DNA of 64,000 bases from Methanoculleus caldifontis (GTDB lineage Archaea; Halobacteriota; Methanomicrobia; Methanomicrobiales; Methanoculleaceae), in assembly GCF_032842345.1 (NCBI RefSeq), contig NZ_WBKO01000001.1, positions 682,001-746,000 of the forward strand, in the 5' to 3' direction. The notes below the pieces were generated by a model that worked only from the letters and a program-made list of their open reading frames with translations, did no database searches and was not told the origin of the DNA. A program made the translations under genes and the position numbers. Shown one piece after another: positions 17,501-26,410 of this stretch (positions within the stretch are counted from its first letter, which is position 1; each line of letters starts with the position of its first letter).

Positions 17501-17583
17501 CCTTCGCGGCTTCGCGCCTTCGCGTGAGCTTGACGACAGAGGCATTAACGAAGTCTCACGCGAAGCCGCGAAGAACGCGAAGA
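17501..17583. repeat. dispersed ~80-bp inverted-repeat (REP-like) element, copy B
   Basis: Left arm CTTCGCGGCTTCGCGCC and TTCGCGTGAG, ~24-nt spacer, right arm CTCACGCGAAGCCGCGAAG plus AACGCGAAG. The arms are near-perfect inverse complements. It directly abuts the 46-bp tandem array. Confidence 0.85.
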
Positions 17584-17802
17584 GAAGGAGGAAGTTAACC
17601 GGCACTCGCGACTCTCAGACCTTAGCGCGAGGTTACGTTACAATACAGCCCCCGGAGCCTGTCACCATACCCGGAGAGCCACAAGATGCGGCCCCTCTTC
17701 TCCCGGCCGGTATACGGCTCTCCCGGCCGATGGGTCCGAATATTATCGTAGTTAAGGCAATTTACTTACCTGCCGGGGGAGAATGTATCTCTGTTGATGC
17801 AT
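17584..17802. other. intergenic region before the repeat lipoprotein
   Basis: No gene supported. A TATA-like or AT-rich stretch (GAATATTATCGTAGTTAAGG, 17737-17756) about 50 nt before the start is the likely promoter. Confidence 0.4.
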
Positions 17803-18978
17803 ATGACGCGAGCATATCCGGGCTATCCGGTTATCCTTCTTACACTCCTCGGCGCCGTCATCGCCTGCGGGTGCATGGCCGCCGGCGGAGAGGATCTGCC
17901 GGCCGACCGTATCTCCGGGAACGGGACGGTCACATACGTCGATCTCGAGGGCGGGTTCTACGGTATCGTCGGAGAGGGCGGACGCTACCTCCCCGTGAAT
18001 CTGCCCGAAGAGTTCCGGCAGGACGGTCTCCGGGTCAGGTTCGTCGCCGATCCCCTGAAGGACACGGCGACCCTCCAGCAGTGGGGGACGCCGGTCGAGA
18101 TCGTCGAGATCGAGACAGCCGATACCCGCCGCACGGTCGCGGCGAACGGCACGATCACCTATGTCGACCTCGAGGGCGGGTTCTACGGGATCGTCGACGA
18201 TGAAGGGCGACGTTTCCTCCCCCAGGACCTCCCTGAGGAGTACCGGGTCGACGGTATCCGGGTGGCCTTCAGTGCCGATGTGCTGGACGGGGGGGCCGGG
18301 ATCCATATGTGGGGGACCCCGGTGACCCTCTCCTCCATCGAGCGGATCGACGGGGTCCTGCTCGTATCGGGGAACGGCACGATCACCTACGTCGACCTTG
18401 AAGGCGGGTTTTACGGGCTCCTTGCCGACGACGGGAGACGGTATCTTCCGCTTGACCTGAACGAGACCTGGCAGGTGGACGGTGTGAACGTCACCTTCGT
18501 CGGCCGGGTGCTGGAGGATGTCGCGACCATCCAGCAGTGGGGCGTCCCGGTCGAGGTCCTCGCCATCGATTCGGCCGGCAACACGACCTATGTCGCGGAG
18601 ACCGGGACGGTCACTTACGTCGATCTCGAGGGCGGGTTCTACGGGATCGTCACCGACGGCGGCGAACGCTTTCTCCCGCTCAACCTGAACGAGACCTGGC
18701 GGGTCGACGGGATGAGGATCGCCTTCGCCGGCAAGATCGCCCGCGATGTCGCGACCATCCAGCAGTGGGGGACTCCGGTCGAGATCATCGCCGTCCCCTG
18801 GTCGTGTGCGACATGCGGCGTGAGCGCCGGCATCGCCGACCCGGCCGCTGTCTGGTGTATCGAACAGGGTTACGCCTATGAGACCCGGAAGAACCCCGAC
18901 GGCAGCGAATACGGTGTCTGCATCCTTACAAACGGCACCGCTGTCGACGCCTGGGACCTCTACCGGCAGAACCACTAA
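17803..18978 (+). CDS. secreted lipoprotein with four ~75-residue repeats and a DUF333 domain
   Basis: 391 residues from the ATG at 17803 (TTG/ATG at 17794 and 17797 also in frame). The signal peptide is followed by a CGC lipobox-like site. Four tandem repeats of 75-77 residues each open with NGT[IV]TYVDLEGGFYGIV and close with QWGTPVE. The last ~50 residues (IADPAAVWCIEQGYAYETR, then DGSEYGVCILTNGT) are a DUF333 domain. Each repeat looks like a small beta-barrel or OB-like module. Repeats 3 and 4 share LNETW, so they diverged most recently. Function unknown; cell-surface location expected. Confidence 0.78.
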   Translation: MTRAYPGYPVILLTLLGAVIACGCMAAGGEDLPADRISGNGTVTYVDLEGGFYGIVGEGGRYLPVNLPEEFRQDGLRVRFVADPLKDTATLQQWGTPVEIVEIETADTRRTVAANGTITYVDLEGGFYGIVDDEGRRFLPQDLPEEYRVDGIRVAFSADVLDGGAGIHMWGTPVTLSSIERIDGVLLVSGNGTITYVDLEGGFYGLLADDGRRYLPLDLNETWQVDGVNVTFVGRVLEDVATIQQWGVPVEVLAIDSAGNTTYVAETGTVTYVDLEGGFYGIVTDGGERFLPLNLNETWRVDGMRIAFAGKIARDVATIQQWGTPVEIIAVPWSCATCGVSAGIADPAAVWCIEQGYAYETRKNPDGSEYGVCILTNGTAVDAWDLYRQNH

Positions 18979-19048
18979 CTCTTTTTTACGGCCCCTTGCC
19001 CGGGCGCAAAACGAGCTGTTTTTCCCCTCGCGCGCTGAGAACTGAACC

Positions 19049-19405
19049 ATGGACGTTTCGGTCAGCGAGCGGGACGATACGGCAATCGTATCGGTGGACG
19101 GCAGAATCGATGCGGAATCGGCGGAACGCCTGGATAAGGCGATAGGCGGAGTGCTGGCACGCGGCGGGCGAAAGGTGCTCGTGAACCTGGAGAAAGCGGC
19201 TTACATGAGCAGCAGCGGTCTGAGGGTCCTGCTCGGGAAGATGCGCGACCTGCGGCGGACGGACGGCGATCTGGCGCTCTGCTCGGTCCGGCCCGAGGTC
19301 TACCAGGTCTTCCTGCTCGCGGGGGTGCACGAGGTCTTCCCGATCTACGTGGGCCTCGACGAGATCTTCGACGAGCGGGATGAGGAGAAGCAGGAGTCGC
19401 CGTGA
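19049..19405 (+). CDS. STAS-domain anti-sigma-antagonist-like protein
   Basis: 118 residues: DGRIDAESAERLDKAIGGVL, then VLVNLEKAAYMSSSGLRVLLGKMRDL with the conserved phosphorylatable Ser. It is a paralogue of the STAS protein at 12301, 6.7 kb away, but has no kinase or phosphatase next to it, so it may be served by the switch at 10.5-12.3 kb. The stop overlaps the GTG start of the HEAT protein (GTGA at 19402). Confidence 0.88.
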   Translation: MDVSVSERDDTAIVSVDGRIDAESAERLDKAIGGVLARGGRKVLVNLEKAAYMSSSGLRVLLGKMRDLRRTDGDLALCSVRPEVYQVFLLAGVHEVFPIYVGLDEIFDERDEEKQESP

Positions 19406-19698
19406 CGGACGGCCTGATCCGCATCCTCCGCGACGGCAGCAGTGCCGACCGGATGGCCGCGTCGGCGGCACTCGCCGCCCTCGGCCCGGCCGCCCTGCCT
19501 GCCCTCTTCTCCGCACTCGACGATCCCGACCCCCGCCTCCGGATGTGGGCGGCCTACACCCTCGGCACGATCGGGGATAAGCGGGCGGCCCCGGCGCTCA
19601 CGCGGGCGCTTGAGGACGGCGACCCGGGTGTCGCGAAGTGGGCGGCCGACGCCCTCCGCCGGGTCGGGGCCGGGGGCTGCGGCTGCCGGTTCTGTTAA
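19402..19698 (+). CDS. small HEAT-repeat protein with a Cys-rich tail
   Basis: 98 residues. Two and a half HEAT/PBS-lyase-like repeats (AASAALAALGPAALPALFSALDD, MWAAYTLGTIGDKRAAPALTRALED, KWAADALRRVG) end in GGCGCRFC, a possible metal site. It is translationally coupled to the STAS gene, so it is probably its binding partner or the effector of that switch. Confidence 0.75.
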   Translation: MTDGLIRILRDGSSADRMAASAALAALGPAALPALFSALDDPDPRLRMWAAYTLGTIGDKRAAPALTRALEDGDPGVAKWAADALRRVGAGGCGCRFC

Positions 19699-19704
19699 TC
19701 TCCT

Positions 19705-20709
19705 CTAGCGACGACGGCCGGCAAGGATGACGGCGAGACCGAGCGCGGCTATGGCTGCTGCAACCGGGAGCGGGGCTGCGGTCGGCGTCGGGGTGGTTGC
19801 CGGAACCATCGTCTCCGTCACCGTCACCGTCGGGGTCACGGTCGGCGTCGGGGTGGCCGCCGGGGTCGTGGGCACCGGCGTCGGTGTCGCTGTCGGGGTC
19901 GGGGTCACGGCGGGCGTCGGCGTCGGGGTGGCATCGACCCCGACACGGTTGCCCACCGTGAAGGTCACCGGCTCGGAGTCGGGAGCAGAGGCGTCGAAGG
20001 CCGCCGGCGTCCTCCAGACGGCCCGGGCGGTGTAGGTCCCGTATTCACGGAGGCCGGAGAGCTCGATCGGGCCCGGTCGTCCCGGATCGTCGGTGTAGAA
20101 CCGGGTCGAGCTGACGTTCTGCCCGGCAAGGTTGACCCCGCTGATGACGGTGCTCTCCGCACCGCCCGGCGTGGTGAGCACGATATCGACCGTCGCCGGG
20201 TAGGCGCCGCCCGCCTGGTAGAAGGACCCGACGTCCGGGGACGTCACCCTGAACGCGATCCGGGTGTTTCGCGAAACGGTGAGCCCGGCCAGCGGTTCGT
20301 GGTGGTAGGGGCTTGCGAGCACCACGTCAAGGAAGATCTGCGGCTCCCGGATAAAGACGAGCGCCCTCGCTCCGTCCTGGGGGTTGTAGGCGTGGTAGGT
20401 CCCGAACTCCCCGTTCACCAGGAAGTCCTGGACCGTGAAACTGGTGTCGTCGGCGACCGGGATGCTCTTCAAGAGCGCCCGGTCGGGGTTGCCGTCCTGG
20501 TACCTCTGGAGGGCCGTGATGGGATTATTCGTGGTCGCGTTCCGGAGCTGCGAGAGATCGAGCCCCTCTTCGTGGATGAAGATGGTGTCGTAGGGCTGGA
20601 TCTCGTTGATCGCCGGCCCGCGGGCCCCGGCCTCTCCGGCACAGAGGGCGAGAAGGCAGACGGCGAGGAGGATGACGAGGCCTCGCCTGCGGATCCACTC
20701 TGATGTCAT
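19705..20709 (-). CDS. DUF3821-type surface glycoprotein with Thr-Pro stalk
   Basis: 334 residues. The signal peptide (about 8-29) precedes an N-terminal domain with NEIQPYDTIFIHEEGLDLSQL (DUF3821-like), a second beta-sandwich (~115-230), a TPTPTPTVTPT stalk (~240-310), then a C-terminal hydrophobic helix and RRR, typical of membrane-anchored, heavily glycosylated archaeal surface proteins. Related to the proteins at 24045 and 46030. Confidence 0.8.
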   Translation of the reverse strand: MTSEWIRRRGLVILLAVCLLALCAGEAGARGPAINEIQPYDTIFIHEEGLDLSQLRNATTNNPITALQRYQDGNPDRALLKSIPVADDTSFTVQDFLVNGEFGTYHAYNPQDGARALVFIREPQIFLDVVLASPYHHEPLAGLTVSRNTRIAFRVTSPDVGSFYQAGGAYPATVDIVLTTPGGAESTVISGVNLAGQNVSSTRFYTDDPGRPGPIELSGLREYGTYTARAVWRTPAAFDASAPDSEPVTFTVGNRVGVDATPTPTPAVTPTPTATPTPVPTTPAATPTPTVTPTVTVTETMVPATTPTPTAAPLPVAAAIAALGLAVILAGRRR

Positions 20710-20880
20710 GATATCCCGTGTGCTGATTCTGCTGATATACCTTGGTGCGGCGAGGCTCTGCCGGCTTCTCTGCGGCCCGACTCCTCATTACTGCTGGTAT
20801 GAGCCCTTTTTGCCCGATGCGTTCCAAACCGGTTGCAATTTCAATTCCGCACCCTTAAATAATTCCTTCCCCCAGTTGTG

Positions 20881-22392
20881 ATGATGAAAAAGGTCGCCTT
20901 TATCGTTGCATCCTTCCTTGTCTTCCTCGCGATCCTGGCGCTCCCCATCGATCCCGGCCTCCTCGCCCCTGAGGCAAAGTCCGTCGCGGCGGTCACCGTG
21001 CTGATGATCCTCTTCTGGGTCACGGGCGTCATCCCGCATGAGGCGACCGCCCTGCTCCCGCTGGTCCTCTTCCCGGCCCTCGGGGTCCTCTCCCCGGTGA
21101 AGGTGGCGGAGTCATACGGCAACGAGGTGATCTTCCTCTTCCTCGGCGGATTCATCATCGCGATGTCGATGCAGCGGTGGAACCTGCACCGGCGGATCGC
21201 GCTGCATATCATCCGGGTCGTGGGGACGAGCCCGCGCCGCCTGGTGCTCGGGTTCATGCTCGCAACCGCGTTCCTCTCGATGTGGATCTCGAATACCGCG
21301 ACGGCCATGATGATGATCCCGATCGCGGTCGCGATCATCCTGACGATCATCCCCGGGACCGACCGGGCGCTTGAGCTGCTCGAGGGAGAAGAGCAGTCGC
21401 TCGCACGGTGCCTGATCATCTCCATCCCCTACGCGGCGAGCATCGGGGGGATCGCCACGATCATCGGCTCGCCTCCGAACGGGATCTTCATCTCCCAGCT
21501 TGAGGCGATCTTTCCCGACGCACCCACGATAGACTTCTTCACCTGGATGAAGTTCGGCGTTCCCTTCGCCCTGACCTTCCTCCTCATCGCCTGGCTCTGG
21601 CTCACCCGGGTCCCCTACCGCCGGATGCTGACGACGCTGCCGAGCGCCCGGGGGATCATCCGGTCGGAGCTCGCGAAACTCGGTCCGATCTCGAAGGGCG
21701 AGCGGTGGACGCTCATCGTCTTCACCCTGACGGCTCTCGCCTGGATCTTTGCGCAGACCAAGGATATCGGCGGAGTGGTCATTCCCGGCCTCGACATGCT
21801 CTTCCCCGGCATCAAGGACTCTACCATCGCGATCTTCGGGGCGCTCCTCCTCTTCCTTCTCCCGATCGACGCCAAAAAGGGCGTCTTCACCATGAACTGG
21901 GAGTGGGCGGTGAAGATCCCCTGGGGTATCCTCCTCCTCTTCGGCGGCGGTATCGCCCTCTCGAACGGGTTCATCCAGAGCGGGCTTGCCGCGACGATCG
22001 TCGAGTCCCTCACCCTCATTCACGGCCTTCCGATCGTCCTCCTGCTCCTCGTCGTGGCGCTGGGGGTCTCGCTTGCGACGGAGGTCTCCTCGAACACCGC
22101 GATGGCCGCCGTCCTGATGCCGATCATGGCGGTCACGGCGATCAGCGTGGGGATCAACCCGGTCATCCTGATGCTGACCGCCGCGGCTTGCGCCTCGATG
22201 GCGTTCATGCTCCCGGTCGCCACCCCGCCGAACGCCGTCGCCTTCGGGAGCGGCTACATATCGGCAAAAGACCTGCTCCGGTCGGGCTGGGCGCTTGACA
22301 TCATCGGCGTCGTGCTCTGGACGGCTTTCCTCTTCACGGTCGTCCTCTGGGCGACCGGGGTCCCCCTCGATATCCCTGCCTGGGCGCTCTGA
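20881..22392 (+). CDS. SLC13/DASS-family anion symporter
   Basis: 503 residues from the ATG at 20881. About 11-12 hydrophobic helices, with family motifs SNTATAMMMIPIAVAI and the later LATEVSSNTAMAAVLMPIM, the two SNT-type substrate/sodium-binding loops, plus LPVATPPNAVAFGSG. The family carries dicarboxylates, sulfate or phosphate with Na+. A TATA-like CTTAAATAAT at 20854-20863 lies about 22-27 nt before the ATG, so the transcript is probably leaderless. Confidence 0.88.
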   Translation: MMKKVAFIVASFLVFLAILALPIDPGLLAPEAKSVAAVTVLMILFWVTGVIPHEATALLPLVLFPALGVLSPVKVAESYGNEVIFLFLGGFIIAMSMQRWNLHRRIALHIIRVVGTSPRRLVLGFMLATAFLSMWISNTATAMMMIPIAVAIILTIIPGTDRALELLEGEEQSLARCLIISIPYAASIGGIATIIGSPPNGIFISQLEAIFPDAPTIDFFTWMKFGVPFALTFLLIAWLWLTRVPYRRMLTTLPSARGIIRSELAKLGPISKGERWTLIVFTLTALAWIFAQTKDIGGVVIPGLDMLFPGIKDSTIAIFGALLLFLLPIDAKKGVFTMNWEWAVKIPWGILLLFGGGIALSNGFIQSGLAATIVESLTLIHGLPIVLLLLVVALGVSLATEVSSNTAMAAVLMPIMAVTAISVGINPVILMLTAAACASMAFMLPVATPPNAVAFGSGYISAKDLLRSGWALDIIGVVLWTAFLFTVVLWATGVPLDIPAWAL

Positions 22393-22435
22393 TCCCCCCG
22401 GCACCTATTTTATCCCGGGCGCCCATCCCGCCCGG

Positions 22436-23791
22436 ATGGCAGACGATCGGTATTACAGCCCGGCGATGGAGACGCTCCCGCGAGCGGATCTCGATGCGCT
22501 CGTCGACGAGCGGATCCAGGCCACCGTCCGGTACGCGGCGGAGCATTCCCCCTTCTACCGCCGGTGGTTCGAACGACATAAGATCCGTCCGGAGGCGATC
22601 CGGGATCACGAGGACCTCCGCGACCTCCCCATCATCTCCGGGGCGACGATCCGGCGTTACCAGCCCCCGAACACCCCCGAGTTCTGTTTCAGGAGCGTCC
22701 CCTGGGATGCGGTCTTCACGGTCAACGAGACCTCGGGGACGAGCGGGGTCCCGAAGAGTTTCTTCCTCACCTGGGAGGACTGGGAGCGGTATGCCGGGAA
22801 GTACGCCCGGCTCTTCGTCTCGCAGGGTTTTGAACGGGGCGACCGGGTGGTGGTCTGCGCATCCTACGGGATGAACGTCGGGGCGAACACCATGACGCTC
22901 GCCGCCCGGGATCTCGGGGTGACGGTCATCCCGGAGGGGAAGTGCACCTTCCCGGTCAGGGTGATGGCGCACTACCGCCCGACGGCGGTGATCGGGAGCG
23001 TCTTCAAGCTCCTCCGGCTCGCCCGCCGGATGGAGGCGGAGGGGATCCCGCCGCAGGAGGCGGGCGTCAAGCGCCTCGTCGTCGGCGGCGAGAGCTTTGC
23101 CCCGGAGTCCCGGCGCTACCTGGAAGAGGTCTGGGGCTGCCCGGTCTACAACACCTACGGGAGCACCGAGGGAACGATGTGCGGGGAGTGCACCCGCCAG
23201 GCCGGGCTTCACGTCCCCGAAGACCTGGTCCACTTCGACCTCTACGACCCCCGGATGGAGCGGTTCGCCCCGGACGGCGAGAGCGGCCGGCTGGTCTATA
23301 CGACGCTCCTCGAGCCGGGCAGGAGGGCGGGGACGCTCCTCATCAATTACGACACGGAGGATACCTGCCGGGTCGTCTCCCGGGAGCGGTGCGCATGCGG
23401 GCGGACGCATATGCGGATCGAGAACCCCCGGCGCGAGGCGGAGACGGTCCTGGTCGCCGGAGTCCCGCTCAACCGGGTGGACGTGGAGGCGGCGGTCTTC
23501 GCGCCGGAGCATATGGCCTCGCTGAACGGGGAGTACGAGGCATTCATCTACGGCGGCGAAGAGGCGGGGGAGACCGTTCTCCGGGTGAGCATGGAGACCC
23601 TCGATCCGGCTGGCGCCGACCCGCGCGAGGTCGAGGAGACGTTCCTTGCCGCCCTCTTCCGGTCGGTGCCGGCCCTTGCAGAGGCCTACGAAGACGGGAC
23701 ACTCCGTGTCCTCTGCACCCTCACGCCGCCGGGAGGGCTCGAGCTCCACCGGGTGCCCGGCCGGCCGAAGCGGATCGTGGACCGGCGGTGA
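22436..23791 (+). CDS. PaaK/coenzyme F390 synthetase-like adenylate-forming ligase
   Basis: 451 residues from MADDRYYSP; a TATA-like CTATTTTATCC about 25 nt before this ATG supports it as a near-leaderless start. The phenylacetate-CoA ligase family signatures are ETSGTSGVPKSFFLTWEDW (P-loop), VYNTYGSTEGTMCGEC (A5 motif), and a C-terminal RCACGRTHMRIENPRR with zinc-like Cys residues. In methanogens this family includes F390 synthetase, which adenylylates coenzyme F420 under oxidative stress; an aryl-CoA ligase is the alternative. Confidence 0.72.
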   Translation: MADDRYYSPAMETLPRADLDALVDERIQATVRYAAEHSPFYRRWFERHKIRPEAIRDHEDLRDLPIISGATIRRYQPPNTPEFCFRSVPWDAVFTVNETSGTSGVPKSFFLTWEDWERYAGKYARLFVSQGFERGDRVVVCASYGMNVGANTMTLAARDLGVTVIPEGKCTFPVRVMAHYRPTAVIGSVFKLLRLARRMEAEGIPPQEAGVKRLVVGGESFAPESRRYLEEVWGCPVYNTYGSTEGTMCGECTRQAGLHVPEDLVHFDLYDPRMERFAPDGESGRLVYTTLLEPGRRAGTLLINYDTEDTCRVVSRERCACGRTHMRIENPRREAETVLVAGVPLNRVDVEAAVFAPEHMASLNGEYEAFIYGGEEAGETVLRVSMETLDPAGADPREVEETFLAALFRSVPALAEAYEDGTLRVLCTLTPPGGLELHRVPGRPKRIVDRR

Positions 23792-23833
23792 AGCGCCAGA
23801 GAGCCAGGCGAAGGACTGAGAGGCGTGACGCGA

Positions 23834-23913
23834 TCTCACGCGAAGCCGCGAAGGCGCGAAGTCATTGGGGTTTTTAGCACCCGCTTTCGCGTTCTTCGCG
23901 GCTTCGCGTGAGT
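23834..23913. repeat. dispersed ~80-bp inverted-repeat (REP-like) element, copy C
   Basis: Left arm TCTCACGCGAAGCCGCGAAG plus GCGCGAAG, ~22-nt spacer containing GGGGTTTTTAGCA, right arm CTTTCGCGTTCTTCGCGG plus CTTCGCGTGAG. It lies between a stop codon and a convergent gene, like copy A. Confidence 0.85.
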
Positions 23914-24044
23914 AGTTGTTGCGTGGGGGTGAGATTTCATACGTGCAAAGCCGTGAAGATCAGGGCAGCTGCAATCCCTCTCCATATGAATCCATGAGGT
24001 ACTGCCTCAGGCCTGACCGATGAAAAAAAGGACTATCCCGGTCC

Positions 24045-24575
24045 CTACCGCCGCCGCACCAGGAGTCCGGCTGCTGCCGCCGCGAGAGCCGCTGCTGCCG
24101 GCATCACGGGTCCTGCCGCGGTCGGCGTGGGGCTTGGTTCCGGTGTCGGCGTCGGCGTCGCCTCCGGCGTCGGTGTCGCCGTGGGGGTGGGGGTGGCCGC
24201 CGGCGCCGTGACGGTGAATCTGGAGCTCGTCGTGGCGTCGCCCTCGACCCAGTCCACGGTGACGAGATACTCGCCGGGTTCAAACCCGGCCGTATTCACC
24301 TCGAACGACCAGGTGTTCGCGGTGCCGTTGCCTGCCTGGACGACGGCCGTCCCCGATGTGCCCCCCGCCCCGCCCGGCCCGAACGCGACCGGCGTCACCT
24401 CAACAATCAGGCGGTTGCCGGGAGCGAGGTTCGTCGTCCCGCTGATGACGACCGTCTCCCCGGCAGCGACGGTGCCGATCTCATCGATGGTCGTCCCCTG
24501 CGCGGCCGCGGTGCCGCAGACCCACGCGGCGAGCACGAGCGCGGCCAGGATCCGTGCAGATCTTCTGGCATCCAT
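24045..24575 (-). CDS. small surface protein with Thr-Pro stalk and C-terminal anchor
   Basis: 176 residues: signal peptide (7-26); a single beta domain (IDEIGTVAAGETVVISGTTNLAPGNRL, ending EPGEYLVTVDWVEGDATTSSRFTV) of the type repeated in DUF3821/S-layer proteins; a TPTPTATPTPE stalk; and a C-terminal Ala-rich helix ending VRRR. It is a short version of the surface glycoproteins at 19705 and 46030. Confidence 0.75.
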   Translation of the reverse strand: MDARRSARILAALVLAAWVCGTAAAQGTTIDEIGTVAAGETVVISGTTNLAPGNRLIVEVTPVAFGPGGAGGTSGTAVVQAGNGTANTWSFEVNTAGFEPGEYLVTVDWVEGDATTSSRFTVTAPAATPTPTATPTPEATPTPTPEPSPTPTAAGPVMPAAAALAAAAAGLLVRRR

Positions 24576-24613
24576 ATCCTCTCTTCACCACCTCCCTCCT
24601 TTTCGTACGGCGA

Positions 24614-24626
24614 GATAAGCGTTATC
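24614..24626. promoter_or_regulatory. GATAA-GCG-TTATC dyad between divergent genes
   Basis: A perfect 5-bp inverted repeat with 3-bp spacer lies midway between the minus-strand surface gene (start 24575) and the plus-strand metallo-beta-lactamase gene. Either half could serve as TATA-like element (GATAAG) for each direction, so it may be a shared operator or promoter. Confidence 0.4.
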
Positions 24627-24708
24627 CAGGCCCGGCACCATGAGCGATATCCGCCTGGTATTTCTCCTTCGCGTTCCAATACTGCTTCATCAGCCAGGGT
24701 GTTGCGGA

Positions 24709-26352
24709 ATGCTTGAAGACCAGCGATGGCAGCCGGTGCCGGGGACCGCCGGCGCCGAGATCTACCCCTTCCTCCGGAAGCCCGACGTCACCTGCTCGAA
24801 CGCCTACGTCATCCGGACGCCCGGCGAGATCCTGATCGTCGATACGGGGGCGGATGCCGGGCAGATGGACCGGATCCTCGAACTCGTGGAGGAGACCATC
24901 CGGGAGGCGCCGCGTCCGGTCTTCCTCTTCATCACCCACTGCCACGCCGACCACTGCTACCAGGCCATCCGGGACCGGCGGTTCCGGTCCCTCCCGGACC
25001 TCACCGTCGCCGCGGAGGAGGAGGGCGCCCGGGCGCTCGAGTCCGCCGATCCGGCCCGGACGGTCGCGGAGATCATGGGATGGGAGGTCGAACCGCTCCC
25101 GGTCGGACTCCCTCTCCTCACCGTCCGCGACCGCGAGGCCCTGGAGGCGGGCGACGGGATCGTCCTTCACCGGCAGCGGATCCCGCTCCGTTCCGGGGAT
25201 ACCCTCCACGTCTATCACACCCCCGGCCACTCGGACGACAGCATCTGCATCCGGTTCGGCGACCTCCTCTTCATCGGCGACCTCCTCTTCGCGACGAGCC
25301 CCGGGGTCGCGGGGCTTGTCGGGTGGGACCAGCCGGCGCTGCTCGCGACCGTCGGGAGGGTCCGCTGGATCCTTGCCTGCGAACCGGTGAGCCTCTGCTG
25401 TCCCGGCCACGGCCGGTGCGTCCCGGCCGCGGCGATGCCCGCTCTCCTCGACCGGCTCGCGGGGGATGCCGGGAGGCTTTCGGATATCGGCACCTTCGAC
25501 CGGCAACGGCTCGACGACTCCCTGGAGCACGCCGTCGACCTGCTCCAGGAGGCCAGCCGGATCTTCTCCGTGATCGCAGGAAGGCTCTACGCCCTCGCTT
25601 ACCGGCTCGACGACCTCGGCGAGGCCGAAGAGGCCCGGCGTTACCTGGACCTCCTTGAGTCCGACCGGATCGACGAGTTCCTGGCGGAGTTCTCGCGGTT
25701 CGTCGACGAGTTCCGGGCGGGGGAGAAACTCGAGGTCCAGCTCGTCCTCAAGGCCGTCCAGGTGATCCAGCGGATCGAGGCTCATTTCGCGGGTGACCGG
25801 CTCAACCACGTCGTCGACGCATCGCTCCTCCGCCGGGCCGGCCGCCTGCTCACCGACTTCATGAACACGATCATGGGCTACCGGGAGACCGCCTGCCTCT
25901 CGGCCGTCGACCTCCCGCCGGTGCTCCGCGACCTGGTTGGCGGGATCTCGACCCCGCCCTTCTCGGACGAGGCGTTCATCGAGGCGGCCGACGACCCGGC
26001 AGCATACCGCGACGGGCTCGTCGCCCGGCTCGCCTACCTCCCGCTCTTCGAGGGCGTCGACCTCTCCGTCGAGACCGATGGCCCTCTCCCGCCGGTGCTG
26101 GTCGACCGGGAACGGTTCTTCGACGAGGTCGTCGGCGTGCTCGAGGACCTTGCGGCCGCCGGGGCTCGCGAGGTCCGGCTCTCTCTCCGGCAGGAGGGCG
26201 ACCGCATCGGCCTCCGGGTCCGGGGCCCGGCCCCGCTCTCCGGGCGGAAGCTCCGGTTCTACCGCCGGAAGTTCGGCCTTGCCGGTGCGTCGCTCGATCC
26301 CGGCGCGGACGGTGCCGCGCTCCTCCTCCTTCTCCGGCCGGCCGCATCCTGA
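24709..26352 (+). CDS. metallo-beta-lactamase fold hydrolase fused to a degenerate kinase-like region
   Basis: 547 residues from MLEDQRWQPVPG; an upstream in-frame ATG at 24640 adds 23 non-typical hydrophobic residues. Residues ~30-260 are an MBL domain with VDTGAD, the metal motif THCHADHC, a later HTPGHSDDS, and IGDLLFATSP. Residues ~270-445 are helical and resemble a DHp-like dimer region. The last ~90 residues (PPVLVDRERFFDEVVGVLEDLAAAGA, then a beta strand and GLRVRGPAP) recall the N-box half of a histidine-kinase ATPase but lack clear G boxes. Substrate unknown; the C-terminal call is tentative. Confidence 0.7.
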   Translation: MLEDQRWQPVPGTAGAEIYPFLRKPDVTCSNAYVIRTPGEILIVDTGADAGQMDRILELVEETIREAPRPVFLFITHCHADHCYQAIRDRRFRSLPDLTVAAEEEGARALESADPARTVAEIMGWEVEPLPVGLPLLTVRDREALEAGDGIVLHRQRIPLRSGDTLHVYHTPGHSDDSICIRFGDLLFIGDLLFATSPGVAGLVGWDQPALLATVGRVRWILACEPVSLCCPGHGRCVPAAAMPALLDRLAGDAGRLSDIGTFDRQRLDDSLEHAVDLLQEASRIFSVIAGRLYALAYRLDDLGEAEEARRYLDLLESDRIDEFLAEFSRFVDEFRAGEKLEVQLVLKAVQVIQRIEAHFAGDRLNHVVDASLLRRAGRLLTDFMNTIMGYRETACLSAVDLPPVLRDLVGGISTPPFSDEAFIEAADDPAAYRDGLVARLAYLPLFEGVDLSVETDGPLPPVLVDRERFFDEVVGVLEDLAAAGAREVRLSLRQEGDRIGLRVRGPAPLSGRKLRFYRRKFGLAGASLDPGADGAALLLLLRPAAS

Positions 26353-26410
26353 CCCGGACCGTCCGGGGGTAAGCTTCTTACCTCTGGCCCCCGGAGTCAG
26401 GGTGATCGTG

